Origin: an uncultured Gemmatimonadales bacterium
GTDB lineage: Bacteria > Gemmatimonadota > Gemmatimonadetes > Palauibacterales > Palauibacteraceae
DNA length: 58,376 nt
Assembly: GCA_947259585.1 (NCBI GenBank)
Contig: CAMYMV010000006.1
Location: forward strand, 139,068-197,443
Reading direction: 5' to 3'
Below, one piece after another: positions 24,961 to 33,768 of this stretch. The notes under the pieces were generated by a model. It made no database searches. It worked only from the letters and a program-made list of their open reading frames with translations, and was not told the DNA's origin. The position numbers and the translations under genes were made by a program. Position 1 is the stretch's first letter; each line of letters starts with the position of its first letter.

Positions 24961-26013
24961 TCAAGCGAGGACGCTGTCGAGGGCGCGGCGGAGATTCTCC
25001 CCCAGGACCGCGCGGACCTCCTCCTCGCTCAGGCCGGAAGCGGCCAGCGCCCCGGTTATCTTCGGCAGATCCCTCACATCCTCGAGCCCCTCCGGCAGCG
25101 CGATCACGCCGTCGAAATCGCTCCCTAGTCCGACGTGCTCCGGCCCTACCGACGAGATCGCGTGGCGGAAGTGGGCGAGCAGGCGCTCGAACGGCACCGG
25201 CGTGACTTCCTCGGACACGGCGCGGGCGAGCGCGCTCCTTGGATTGGAGCCGGTCTCCATCCCCTCCGCCTCCAGCCTGGCGCCGACCTCGTTGGAGGCG
25301 CGCCAGAACTCGGCATCCAGATAGCCGCTGAAGAAGACCACGCCGAGTACGCCGTCTCGTCGTGCCAGGAGCTCCAGCAGGTCGTCGGGAAGGTTACGGT
25401 GGTGGTCGGCGATGCGTCGGACGCCGGAGTGCGAGGCGATGGTCGGACGCTCGGCCGCCTGGAGCACGTCCCGGGCGGTCGTGTCCGCCGCGTGGCTGAT
25501 GTCGGCGATCATCCCAAGCTTCTCGAGGCGTGCGAGGATCCTGTGCCCTTCCCGAGTCAGGCCTCCGTGCGCCGGCTCGAGACCCGAAGCATCGGCCCAC
25601 GAGGTATGGGCCATCCACGTCAGCGTCAGGCAACGCACGCCGACGTCGTAAAGGCGATCGACATCGTCGGGATTCTCGACCCCGTACGCGCCCTCCACGC
25701 CGATCACGACCGCCACGTCGCCGGCCCGTTCGGCCTCGGCGAGATCGCCGGCGTCCAGCACGAGGCGCATCCCGGGCGTCTCCTCGAGGAACGTCCCGAA
25801 GCGCGCCGCGCCGCTCAGCGCGTCTTCGAGCGGCCGCTCCGACCCCGGATCGCTCCATAGCGCGAAGATCCCTCCGTCGAACCCTGCCTCGCGCATCCGC
25901 GGCAAGTCCAGATGACCGCCCTCCAAGTGGAGGGAGAGATCCTCTCCGGCGAGCAGGCGGATTGCGGCGTCGTTGTGGCCGTCGAAGACGAAGGCGTCGC
26001 GGTGGAGCTGCAT
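24961..26013 (-). CDS. M19 membrane-dipeptidase-like metallopeptidase
   Basis: A 350-residue amidohydrolase-fold peptidase. Metal ligands are visible as the early FVFDGHNDAAIRL (HxD), VVIGVEGAYGV (bridging Glu), DISHAADTTARDV and IASHSGVRRIADHHRNLPDD (His ligands), and LGSDFDGVIALPEGL (Asp). There is no signal peptide, as in many bacterial homologues, so it should hydrolyse dipeptides, possibly D-amino-acid-containing, in the cytoplasm. ATG 26013 was preferred; a GTG at 26043 would overlap the glycosylase gene by 19 bases. Confidence 0.9.
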   Translation of the reverse strand: MQLHRDAFVFDGHNDAAIRLLAGEDLSLHLEGGHLDLPRMREAGFDGGIFALWSDPGSERPLEDALSGAARFGTFLEETPGMRLVLDAGDLAEAERAGDVAVVIGVEGAYGVENPDDVDRLYDVGVRCLTLTWMAHTSWADASGLEPAHGGLTREGHRILARLEKLGMIADISHAADTTARDVLQAAERPTIASHSGVRRIADHHRNLPDDLLELLARRDGVLGVVFFSGYLDAEFWRASNEVGARLEAEGMETGSNPRSALARAVSEEVTPVPFERLLAHFRHAISSVGPEHVGLGSDFDGVIALPEGLEDVRDLPKITGALAASGLSEEEVRAVLGENLRRALDSVLA

Positions 26014-26024
26014 AAGATCCGGAC

Positions 26025-26624
26025 TCAGCGGCGTGACACCCACGCGCTCTCCTTCACGTAGTAGCGCAGCTCCCAGTCGCTGGCCTTCGAGATGCCAATG
26101 CGCGACGTGTTCACCACCTGTTCATCGGCTACCGGTTCGCCGGCACCGATCCATATCGGCGGCTCCCGGAGGACGTGGCGCTGGTGCTCGGGGCCTATTC
26201 CGAGCGCCTCGGTCAGCCGGGCAGGTCCGTTGGTGAGCTCATCCCGGCCTCTGCGGGAGCGCATGACCTCCGTGCCCTCCACGGGCTCGAGGGCGCGGAT
26301 CAGCACGGCGGCCGGGTGACCCTCCCGGTCGGTCACGGCGTTCAAGCACCAGTGGACCCCGTAGTTCAGATGGATGTAGGCGGTGCCCGGCGGGCCGTAG
26401 AGCGGGTCGTTCCGGCTCGTCCTGCCGATTCGCATCGCGGCGTGGCACGCCGGGTCTTCGGGTCCGGTGTACGCCTCCGTCTCGACGATCCGGCCGGCCG
26501 CACGTCCCTCGGGGCTCTCCGATACGAGTATCTGGCCGAGCAGCGCCCGCGCGACGTCGCGTGCCGGGCGGGCGTAGAAGGCTCCAGGAAGAGGGTCCAG
26601 CGCCCCGAGCGGCTGCGGATGCAA
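26025..26624 (-). CDS. DNA-3-methyladenine glycosylase (MPG/AAG family)
   Basis: A 199-residue protein. The catalytic segment GRIVETEAYTGPEDPACHA contains the general-base Glu, and the DNA-intercalating Tyr lies in TAYIHLNYGVHWCLNAVTDR. RDELTNGPARLTEALGI and the closing RIGISKASDWELRYYV complete the family core. It removes alkylated purines in base excision repair. The only nearby start is TTG 26624, 23 bases after the stop of the NYN gene, with no strong ribosome-binding site. It overlaps nothing downstream if the M19 gene starts at 26013. Confidence 0.92.
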   Translation of the reverse strand: MHPQPLGALDPLPGAFYARPARDVARALLGQILVSESPEGRAAGRIVETEAYTGPEDPACHAAMRIGRTSRNDPLYGPPGTAYIHLNYGVHWCLNAVTDREGHPAAVLIRALEPVEGTEVMRSRRGRDELTNGPARLTEALGIGPEHQRHVLREPPIWIGAGEPVADEQVVNTSRIGISKASDWELRYYVKESAWVSRR

Positions 26625-26647
26625 GGCTTCGGAGTGTCGCCGGGCTC

Positions 26648-28837
26648 CTACGCGCCCTCGGCCGCGCGGCCCGCGATGACCGCATCGGCGCGGCGTCCGG
26701 GCAGGATGGAGCGGATTCGATCAGGATCGCTGTCGATTACGTCGAAGACATCGTTTCCGAGCTCCGCGGCGAGGGTCTCCGCCGTCTTTCGGCCGACACC
26801 CTTGTAGTTCCTGACCATATGCTCGACGACGTCCCCGAAGGCGGCCGTGGAAGCTCCCTCGGTGATCTCCGGCGCCGGCGAGCTCGGGGTCTCGACCGTC
26901 TCCGGCTCCGGCGTGGCGGGGGTCTCGACCTCAGCCGTCTTGGCCTTTGCCGGCGCGACGCTCGGGCCCCTACCGCGTCCCCCCCGGCCTCCTCTGCGGA
27001 AGCGAGACAGGCCTGCCTGCTTCGGCTCCGACCGTGTCTCGGCTTCCGGCTCGGGCCGCGTCTCGGCTTCCGGCTCGGACCGTGCCTCAGCTTTCGGCTC
27101 CGGCTCCGGCTCCGGCTCCGTTCGAGCCTCCAGATCCAGGGCTGCCTGAGCTGCCGCGGCGGGTTCATCCTCGGCCGCCGGCTCCTTCGATGCACCTGGT
27201 CCGGGGGAGCGCTGGGGATCGGCTTTGCCCCCGCCACGACGCCCCCGCCTTTGGCGCAGTCCCCGACGCCGCGGCGTTCCACCGCGACCCGAGGATCCAG
27301 CCGCCTCCGGGCCGGGCTCGGTGGATTCGACGGGCTCGGCAGCCTGCTCGGCCTGCTCCGTCCCTGGCCCGCCGGCCTCGCCAGGCTCGGGGCTCGACTC
27401 GACGGCCTCGGCCAACCCTTCAGTCAGGTCGTCGTCCGGCTCCGCGCGCGACGCCTCGGGAGACGTTCCCGGCTCTTCCCTCCGGCCGCGGTGCTCCTTC
27501 CGGTCCCGGCGGCCGCGTTCGGCTTTCCGGCCGTCCCTCGCCGACTCGAGCGGGACGATCTGGAAGGTGCCGTCCTTACCCTGCTTGACGTTCACGATCT
27601 CTTCGTCATGCGCCTGCTTCAGGAAGCGGGTGAACTTGCTGAACCCGAGATCGCCTTCATCGAACTCGGGCCGCTGCTTCAGCATCTCGCGCTTCACCTC
27701 CGAGTCCCGGACCCCACGGTCCCCGCGCGAAAGCGAGCTGACGGCGTCCCTAAGCAGGCTGTAGGCCTCACGCAGGCCGAGGCCCGACGTCCCCCGAGCC
27801 GGACGTCTCTCGGGCGTCGAGCTCGCGCCTGCCGGCTCTCCGCGGCCCGGCTTCGACGCCTCGGACGGCGCCTCGGTCTCCGCCTCGGCTTGCCTTCTCG
27901 AGCGGCCACGCCCGCGGCCGCCGCGAGACCGTTTCTGGGCCGGCGGCGAGGCTTCCTGTCGCACAGCGGCGGTGGAAGTAGGTCGGTCTGCGTACGCGAT
28001 CGCTCCCTGGCCGCTCGAGGCCGGTTTGTGCGCCGGTACTCCGACCTCGAACTGACCGTTCTCGAGCTTCCGGAGCGTGATCAACCCGCGCGACGAGGCC
28101 TCGCTCAGGTACTTGTTGTACTTCGTGAAGCCAATGGACTTCTCATCGAAACTGGGATCGAGCTCGACCATGACCTGCTTGAGCCGATCCGAGCGCATCA
28201 CGTCGCCCCGATCCACCATTCGCTCGAGCGCTCGCTCGCACAGCTCCCACGGGCCCAGGCTCTCACGCTCCAGGTCCGCGAAGGAGGTGAGGCCGGAGAG
28301 GCTGTTGTAGCTGTAGTACTCGTCGCAGTTCTGGATGAGCAGGTCGGATGCCGATTCCTGGAGGCCGACGCCGATGACGTACTTCCCGTACTCCTTCAGC
28401 TTCAGCACCATGCTCGAGAAGTCCGAATCCCCGGAGAGCAGGATGAAGGTCCCGATCTCGGGCCGGGTGAAGACGATCTCGAGCGCATCGATCGCGAGCC
28501 GGATGTCGGTCGAGTTCTTCTTCGTGGAGCCGTAGGCCGGGGCGAAGATCAGGTCGATCGACGCCTCGGAGAGCGGAACCACGTACTGTGGGTATCGTCT
28601 CCAGTCCGCATAGGCGCGCTGCACGGAGACCTTGCCGCGGATGATGTCCGAGTCGAGCAACTTCCGCAGCTCCACGGCCAGATTCGACCGGATTGCCATG
28701 GTTACGTTGTCGAAGTCGATCAGGAGGGCGGCGTTGTGGGATGTGGGTTGCTGATTGGCGGGCATGTGAGGCGCCGCCGGATACTTGTCGTTCATTACCT
28801 CTCGCTTGTCATTGCGGACGTAAGTGTCCGTTTTCAT
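26648..28837 (-). CDS. NYN-domain protein with two OST-HTH domains and C-terminal helix-hairpin-helix
   Basis: A 729-residue protein. Residues about 37-190 are a NYN (LabA/PIN-like) nuclease domain, with acidic sites in ALLIDFDNVTMAIRS, KKNSTDIRLAIDALE and LLSGDSDFSSMVLKLKEYG. Two OST-HTH/LOTUS-like domains follow at about 205-290 (SIGFTKYNKYLSEASSRGLI) and 355-440 (DLGFSKFTRFLKQAHDEEIV). Residues about 440-660 are Glu/Pro/Arg low complexity. The last 60 residues contain GVGRKTAETLAAELGND, a helix-hairpin-helix nucleic-acid-binding unit. This combination suggests an RNA-binding ribonuclease. ATG 28837 is used; ATG 28795, after GAGAGG, is a good alternative and would fit the CATAAT sequence at 28836-28841 being a promoter. 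Confidence 0.85.
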   Translation of the reverse strand: MKTDTYVRNDKREVMNDKYPAAPHMPANQQPTSHNAALLIDFDNVTMAIRSNLAVELRKLLDSDIIRGKVSVQRAYADWRRYPQYVVPLSEASIDLIFAPAYGSTKKNSTDIRLAIDALEIVFTRPEIGTFILLSGDSDFSSMVLKLKEYGKYVIGVGLQESASDLLIQNCDEYYSYNSLSGLTSFADLERESLGPWELCERALERMVDRGDVMRSDRLKQVMVELDPSFDEKSIGFTKYNKYLSEASSRGLITLRKLENGQFEVGVPAHKPASSGQGAIAYADRPTSTAAVRQEASPPAQKRSRGGRGRGRSRRQAEAETEAPSEASKPGRGEPAGASSTPERRPARGTSGLGLREAYSLLRDAVSSLSRGDRGVRDSEVKREMLKQRPEFDEGDLGFSKFTRFLKQAHDEEIVNVKQGKDGTFQIVPLESARDGRKAERGRRDRKEHRGRREEPGTSPEASRAEPDDDLTEGLAEAVESSPEPGEAGGPGTEQAEQAAEPVESTEPGPEAAGSSGRGGTPRRRGLRQRRGRRGGGKADPQRSPGPGASKEPAAEDEPAAAAQAALDLEARTEPEPEPEPKAEARSEPEAETRPEPEAETRSEPKQAGLSRFRRGGRGGRGRGPSVAPAKAKTAEVETPATPEPETVETPSSPAPEITEGASTAAFGDVVEHMVRNYKGVGRKTAETLAAELGNDVFDVIDSDPDRIRSILPGRRADAVIAGRAAEGA
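27021..27120 (-). repeat. In-gene short tandem repeats (Glu/Pro-rich linker)
   Basis: Imperfect 24-base units (for example starting near 27044 and 27068) followed by repeated CGGCTC hexamers, encoding an EPEPEP and RSEPEAET-type linker in the NYN protein. Length variation between strains would be expected here. Confidence 0.75.
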
Positions 28838-28847
28838 TATGACTTAA

Positions 28848-28861
28848 CCCGCTTGCGCGGG
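28848..28861. promoter_or_regulatory. Inverted repeat beside a possible promoter of the NYN gene
   Basis: CCCGC and GCGGG with a TTGC loop lie just upstream of a CATAAT hexamer (28836-28841, minus strand), which could be a -10 element if translation starts at 28795. This makes the repeat a possible operator. Purely positional evidence. Confidence 0.3.
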
Positions 28862-29030
28862 CGAGAGGCCCCCCGATCTCGCCCTCGGGATCACCCGAGG
28901 GGGACGATCCGGGGAGTCTCTCCATCTTCCTGGGAGGCCGACCGGGGCCTCCTCAAACCGGTGCCGGCGGGCCGTCGACCGACGCTTCCGGTCGAGCCTG
29001 GCGGCTTGCGGGCGACGCCGATCTCGGCAG

Positions 29031-30638
29031 TCAGCCCTCCGAGCCGGACAGCTCCGCGCGCGCCATTTCCGCTACCTCGGCGCGGCGAACTCCGCCGCTC
29101 GGCATCATAGGGAATACCTCGAAGAAGCGCACGAGATCCGGCACCTTGTAGGCTGCCAGCGCCGAAGCGCAGTATTCGCGCAACTCCTCGTCCGTAATGA
29201 TCGCACCTTCGAGCGGCTGAACACAAGCACAGATCAGCTCGCCCAGCACCTCGTTGGGGAGACCCACCACAACGGCGTTCATCACCGCCGGATGAGAGCG
29301 AAGGTGGTCCTCCACCTCCCGTGGGTGGATCGAGTATCCGCCCCGGATTATGTCGTCACCGGCTCGGCCGACGATCCGAAGGTAGCCCTCGTCGTCCAGT
29401 ACGCCGATATCGCCGGTCTTCAGGTAGCCCTGCGGCGTGAATGCGGCGGCCGTCTCTCCCGGCTGCCGGAAGTAGCCGAGCATGACGTTGAACCCCTTGA
29501 CCATCACGCCCCCCTCCGTGCCCGGTGAGAGCGCGCCGCCGGCCTCGTCGCACACCTGCACGGAGACGCCGGCCAGCGGCCGGCCCACGGTGCCGCTCCG
29601 TTTCTCCGCCGGGTCCTCCGGAGCGGTGATAGTCACCGTCGGCGACGTCTCGGTCAGGCCGTATCCGATCTCCAGCTCCGGAACGAGCTCCTCCCGCACC
29701 CTGGACACGAGATCGGTCGCGACCGGGGCGCCCGCCACGATGCCGGTGCGAAGCGAGGACAGGTCGTGCCCGCCCGCCTCCCGTAGCGCCAACACGAACA
29801 TCGTCGGGACTCCGTGCAGCACGGTCGCCCGGTGGGCCTCCACCAGCTCCACCGCTTCGGCAGGCTCGAAGCGCTCCTGGAGAACGATCGTGGAACCGCT
29901 GAGGAGGACTCCCAGGAGGGTGCTCATGCCGAAGATGTTGAAGAGCGGCACCGCACAAAGCGTTACGTCGTCGGATCTTAAACCGATCGCCGTGCCCGTG
30001 CCGCCGGCCGTCTCCAACAGGTTTGCGTGCGACAGGACCACGCCCTTCGCCTTCCCCGTCGTCCCCGCCGTATAGAGGATCGCCAACGCAGCCTCGCCGG
30101 GGTCCAGCTCGGCATCGGAAAGCTCACGACCACGGCCCGCCGAGACCAGGTCCTCGAACTGGTAGATCCGGTCGTCGTACCAGAGGTCTTCATCTCCGAC
30201 CGTGACCACGTACTGAAGGTCCGGCAGGCCCACCAGCATCGTTTCGAAGAGCTGCAAGTAGTCACGATTCCGGTACTGCTCCGCCGCCACCACGACCGTC
30301 GCCTCCGAGTTCCGAAGCATGAACTGGACGTCCCGCGGCGCGAGCTCCGGGTTCAGCGGCACGACCGTAGCCCCCAGCTTCGCCGCGGCGAACAGGGTTA
30401 TGGCGAACTCGGGCCAGTTGGGAAGGTCGATGGCGATCCGGTCACCCGGCTCGACGCCCAACTCGGCCAACGCAGCGGCCAGGGAGGTCGACTCGGTCTC
30501 CAGTCGGCAGAATGACCAGGAGCGGTCCCCGAAGACGATGAACGGGACGTCGGGATGCCGATCCGCCTGCGCCCGGAGGACTCCCCCGAGCGTGAGCTGG
30601 TCGGTGCTTGCCGCGAACGTCGTCGTTTCCTGACTCAT
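29031..30638 (-). CDS. AMP-binding acyl-CoA synthetase homologue lacking the C-terminal catalytic lysine
   Basis: A 535-residue ANL-superfamily protein. The phosphate-binding loop ILYTAGTTGKAKGVVLSH, the adenine region IGYGLTETSPTVTI, YLKTGDIGVLDDEGYLRIVG and the hinge GRAGDDIIRGGYSIHPREVE are all conserved. The final motif reads MMPSGGVRRAEV: position 516, normally the catalytic Lys of the adenylation step, is Gly (codon GGA at 29091-29093). By family knowledge such a protein should be poor at forming the acyl-adenylate but could retain ligand binding or the thioester half-reaction. ATG 30638 is used; ATG 30653 is an alternative. An inverted repeat and TATGGTATCAT lie just upstream, so it may have its own promoter. 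Confidence 0.87.
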   Translation of the reverse strand: MSQETTTFAASTDQLTLGGVLRAQADRHPDVPFIVFGDRSWSFCRLETESTSLAAALAELGVEPGDRIAIDLPNWPEFAITLFAAAKLGATVVPLNPELAPRDVQFMLRNSEATVVVAAEQYRNRDYLQLFETMLVGLPDLQYVVTVGDEDLWYDDRIYQFEDLVSAGRGRELSDAELDPGEAALAILYTAGTTGKAKGVVLSHANLLETAGGTGTAIGLRSDDVTLCAVPLFNIFGMSTLLGVLLSGSTIVLQERFEPAEAVELVEAHRATVLHGVPTMFVLALREAGGHDLSSLRTGIVAGAPVATDLVSRVREELVPELEIGYGLTETSPTVTITAPEDPAEKRSGTVGRPLAGVSVQVCDEAGGALSPGTEGGVMVKGFNVMLGYFRQPGETAAAFTPQGYLKTGDIGVLDDEGYLRIVGRAGDDIIRGGYSIHPREVEDHLRSHPAVMNAVVVGLPNEVLGELICACVQPLEGAIITDEELREYCASALAAYKVPDLVRFFEVFPMMPSGGVRRAEVAEMARAELSGSEG

Positions 30639-30668
30639 CCTAAATGATACCATACGTGGGCGTACGGC

Positions 30669-30690
30669 CTCTCGCCACGTCCCGCGAGAG
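30669..30690. promoter_or_regulatory. Inverted repeat between aroB and acyl-CoA synthetase genes
   Basis: CTCTCGC and GCGAGAG with an 8-base spacer lie between the aroB stop and a possible -10 (TATCAT, minus strand) of the synthetase homologue gene. It could be an operator or a weak terminator; there is no T-run. Confidence 0.35.
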
Positions 30691-30692
30691 GG

Positions 30693-31838
30693 TCAGCCGG
30701 AATCTGCACCTCGCGTTGGCGAGCGTAAAGCGGCCCGGAGCACGTCGAGGGCGCCGTCGGGCGGGAGCTCGTGCGCCCAGCCGCCCCCGGCGCCCTGTGC
30801 GACGCGGCCGATCCGATCGAGAAGCACGCACCGAAGCACCGATCCGCGAACCTTCTTGTCGGCCTGCGCGGCCTCGAGTAGCCGCTCGGCCGTGAACTCC
30901 TCTTCCACCGGCCGGTCCAGCTCGCAGGCCTCGAGAAGAGCGGCCAGGCGCTCGGAGGTCCCCTCGTCCGTCACGCCCAGGATCTCGCCGATGCCAGCTT
31001 CGATCCGCATGCCGCACGCGACCGCCTCTCCGTGCAGGACGCCGTAGCCCGCCAGCGCCTCGAGCGAGTGCCCGACCGTGTGCCCGAAGTTCAGGATCTC
31101 CCGCCGTCCAGACTCTTCCGGATCCCTCTCCACGACCTCGGCCTTGATGGCCACCGACCGACGAACGAGCTCGGTCAGGACGTCCGGCTCCCTCTCCAGC
31201 AGCCTCGTCGCGTGTGATTCGAGCCACTCGAAGAGCCCGTCGTCCGCGATCGCGGCCGCCTTGACGGCCTCGGCGAGGCCCGAGGTCAACTGGAAGCGCG
31301 GGAGGGTGTCCAGCAGATTCGGGTCGATGAGGACCAGGCTCGGTTGATGAAATGCGCCGATCGGGTTCTTGGCCTCCAGCGTGTCCAGTCCGGTTTTCCC
31401 ACCCACGCAGCTGTCCAGCATGGCGAGCAGGGAGGTAGGTACCTGTACGTACGGGATCCCCCGCATGTAGGTGGCGGCCACGAACCCGGCCAGGTCGCCC
31501 GTGACACCCCCGCCGACCGCCACGACCATGGAGTCGCGGCCGAACCCTTCCGCGAGCATCTCATCGGAGAGTCGGGCCCACTCCTGCCGCGTCTTGTTCC
31601 ACTCACCCGCGGGAAAGGTGAAGAGCTGCGCCTCGACGCCCTCGGCCTCGAGGGCTGAGCGTGCTCGCTCGCCGTAGAGAGGCGCCACCCGGCTGTCGGA
31701 GATGATCGCGTAGCGATGAGCGGAGGCCGCCAGCCGGGTCAGCCGCGCGAGATCCGAGAACACGCCCGGCTCGATGTGGACCTCGTAGCCTCCCGGCTCT
31801 CGGCCCGGAACTTCGATCCGGAGCGAGCTGCCGGTCAT
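30693..31838 (-). CDS. aroB: 3-dehydroquinate synthase
   Basis: A 381-residue AroB of the usual length. The NAD site VVAVGGGVTGDLAGFVAATY and the substrate region QVPTSLLAMLDSCVGGKTGL are intact, as are ALDTLEAKNPIGAFHQ-like residues and the zinc ligands in SGLAEAVKAAAI, LNFGHTVGHSLEAL and GVLHGEAVACGM. It converts DAHP to 3-dehydroquinate, the second step of the shikimate pathway. The start is 10 bases after the HExxH lipoprotein gene, which follows folK, so aromatic and folate biosynthesis genes share an operon. Confidence 0.95.
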   Translation of the reverse strand: MTGSSLRIEVPGREPGGYEVHIEPGVFSDLARLTRLAASAHRYAIISDSRVAPLYGERARSALEAEGVEAQLFTFPAGEWNKTRQEWARLSDEMLAEGFGRDSMVVAVGGGVTGDLAGFVAATYMRGIPYVQVPTSLLAMLDSCVGGKTGLDTLEAKNPIGAFHQPSLVLIDPNLLDTLPRFQLTSGLAEAVKAAAIADDGLFEWLESHATRLLEREPDVLTELVRRSVAIKAEVVERDPEESGRREILNFGHTVGHSLEALAGYGVLHGEAVACGMRIEAGIGEILGVTDEGTSERLAALLEACELDRPVEEEFTAERLLEAAQADKKVRGSVLRCVLLDRIGRVAQGAGGGWAHELPPDGALDVLRAALRSPTRGADSG

Positions 31839-31848
31839 CCGACGCTCC

Positions 31849-33159
31849 TCAGCCGCCCTGGACCTCGAAGCGCAGGGCGGTCTCGAGAGAACTCGGGTCC
31901 AGTCCCTCGGGCGCGTCCACCACGATGACGACCGGCCGTCCCTCCGCCTGGCCGCGCTCTACGCCTACCACCCGAGCGTCCGCGCCACCCGCATACCGCT
32001 CCTCGAAGGCTCGCCTCGCCGCCTCCTCGAACTCGACGGCGTCACGCTCCGAGTCCCACACGCTCGCCCAGATGAGCACTTCCCGGCCCCCGTCGCGCAG
32101 CAGACGGTACCGGTCTCCATCCCAGCCTTCGGCCGCCGCCGCAGCCGCGTCGGGATCGCCCAGATGCTCCTCCAGGAGGATGCGTGTCTCGAGCTCCCCG
32201 AGGCCGTCGGTGTGGATCTCGCGCCAGGAGGCTGGCGGGTCCTCCCTGAACACGACGCCGGATGGACGGTCACGATCGCCGAGGAACCGGTCGGGGTGAA
32301 GCACCTGCTCGGTCGATTCGGGCAGGTCGGTCCCGAACGGCAGGGGACGCGCCGGGTCCGCCGACCACACCCGCTGCAGGAAGACGAGGCCGCCGATGTA
32401 GGGGAAGATGAGCGACTCCCGGACGATCCTCGGCGCGTCCCGCATAACGGGGGTCCCGGCGAGCAGCGCGGGATCCAGGCCGCCGAGCAGACCACCGAGA
32501 TCGGGCATCGCCGTCAGGTCGACCGTGGCGCCCGTCTGACTCGAGATGAGCCACTCCATCATGGCGTAGGTCGCATGCCCCTCCAGCGCCGCCTGCGCGG
32601 CGGTGGCGCGATCGTTCTGCTCGCTGACCGATCGCGTCAGCGAGTCGAGGTCCGTGTGCTGGTCCTGGAGAGCATGGACCAACTCGTGAACGAGGATGGG
32701 CTGCAGCTGGTCTTCGGGAACGTCGTCGACGACGTACAGGGTGTCGCGGCGCGGGTCGTAGTAGCCGACCACCTGCTCCAGAAGCAGCGAACGGAACAGG
32801 GCGCCCAGCTGGAGCGTGTCGGGCAGCAGGCCGAGGCGAGCGTAGACAGCCGCCACGGCCTCGGCCTTCTCCTCGGGCAGCTGCTCCACCAGGGCGCGGG
32901 AGAGGAAGCCCTCCAGGTTCTCCCTCGAGCTGGAGGCGAGCGCGGGCGGCCTCGCTGCGCGAATGCGGCTGCTCTCCTCGACGCCGGGAAGCAGCTCCGC
33001 CGCCAGCCGGGCCAGGGCCGTGTCCGGGCCTGCGCTCCGGACCTCGCCATCGGAGGGCGAGCCGGTCGCTTCCGACCGATCTCCACAGCCGAGTGCCGGG
33101 ACGACCGAGACCAAAAAAGCGAGATGCAGAAGCCGCGAGAGGACGCGAGGCGCGATCAT
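31849..33159 (-). CDS. Predicted lipoprotein zinc metalloprotease (HExxH)
   Basis: A 436-residue protein. The signal peptide ends in a lipobox, PALGC, with Cys near residue 25. Around residue 160 the sequence PILVHELVHALQDQHTDLDS contains HELVH, the HExxH zinc-binding motif of gluzincin-type peptidases, and an AALEGHATYAMMEW helix about 35 residues later offers the third ligand Glu. It is therefore probably a periplasmic, membrane-tethered protease or a protein of that fold. The rest is helical and Asp/Glu-rich with no recognised family. ATG 33159 overlaps the folK stop (ATGA). A catalytic role is inferred from the motif. Confidence 0.8.
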   Translation of the reverse strand: MIAPRVLSRLLHLAFLVSVVPALGCGDRSEATGSPSDGEVRSAGPDTALARLAAELLPGVEESSRIRAARPPALASSSRENLEGFLSRALVEQLPEEKAEAVAAVYARLGLLPDTLQLGALFRSLLLEQVVGYYDPRRDTLYVVDDVPEDQLQPILVHELVHALQDQHTDLDSLTRSVSEQNDRATAAQAALEGHATYAMMEWLISSQTGATVDLTAMPDLGGLLGGLDPALLAGTPVMRDAPRIVRESLIFPYIGGLVFLQRVWSADPARPLPFGTDLPESTEQVLHPDRFLGDRDRPSGVVFREDPPASWREIHTDGLGELETRILLEEHLGDPDAAAAAAEGWDGDRYRLLRDGGREVLIWASVWDSERDAVEFEEAARRAFEERYAGGADARVVGVERGQAEGRPVVIVVDAPEGLDPSSLETALRFEVQGG

Positions 33160-33671
33160 TCGGCGGCCCTCGGCGCGCAGAGGGCCGGTGCGTGAAGGCG
33201 CAGCCCATCCCGCGGGAGTGCGGCGGCCATGCGAACGATCGTTTCGCCGCTCTCCGGATGGAGCCGGTCGCCCGCAATCTCCGCGAGCGGCCAGAGCACG
33301 AACGCTCTCTCGGTCATCCTCGGATGTGGCACCTGCAAACCAGCCTCCTCGATCACGTGGTCTCCGTACAGCAACAGATCCAGATCCAGCTCCCTTGGTC
33401 CGTAGCGGCGGCCGCCCGGACTTCTCCCGGCTCCTCGCTCTATCGCCTGCAAGGCTTCCAGCAGTGACCGTGCCGGCATCATCGTCCTCCCCGCGCAGCA
33501 CGCGTTGAGAAACGGCGGCTGGTCCTCCAGGTACATCGGTTCGGACTCGTAGACCGCGGAGCACCGTTGGTCCGCCAGCATAGAGTCGAGCGCTCGGCAG
33601 GCGTCCTCGAGACGTCCCAGCCGATCCCCGATGTTCGCTCCCAACCCGATCGCTACGGGAACCGCTGGCAT
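33156..33671 (-). CDS. folK: 6-hydroxymethyl-7,8-dihydropterin pyrophosphokinase
   Basis: A 171-residue FolK. It opens VAIGLGANIGDRLGRLEDA, followed by PFLNACCAG and the signature GGRRYGPRELDLDLLLYGD, which supplies the two metal-binding Asp residues; PHPRMTERAFVLWPLAEIAG closes the fold. It transfers pyrophosphate from ATP to the pterin in folate synthesis. ATG 33671 was chosen because the extension upstream lacks family similarity. It is the first gene of the folK-lipoprotein-aroB operon. Confidence 0.94.
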   Translation of the reverse strand: MPAVPVAIGLGANIGDRLGRLEDACRALDSMLADQRCSAVYESEPMYLEDQPPFLNACCAGRTMMPARSLLEALQAIERGAGRSPGGRRYGPRELDLDLLLYGDHVIEEAGLQVPHPRMTERAFVLWPLAEIAGDRLHPESGETIVRMAAALPRDGLRLHAPALCAPRAAE

Positions 33672-33768
33672 CGCCGTGAACGAATGAATCGAGTCCCGTG
33701 GCACGCCGTGCGGGCCGGCGGCGTTGACATGGGGCAATGGAAGCTCGGCATAGGGCAATAGAAGAGAA

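Noticed and set aside
27021..27120. CRISPR-like repeats
   Set aside because: Short direct repeats without spacers, inside a coding frame and encoding a charged linker.
26561..29110. An 849-codon plus-strand frame opposite the NYN gene
   Set aside because: Made of repetitive antisense of the Glu/Pro linker; no start context or domain.
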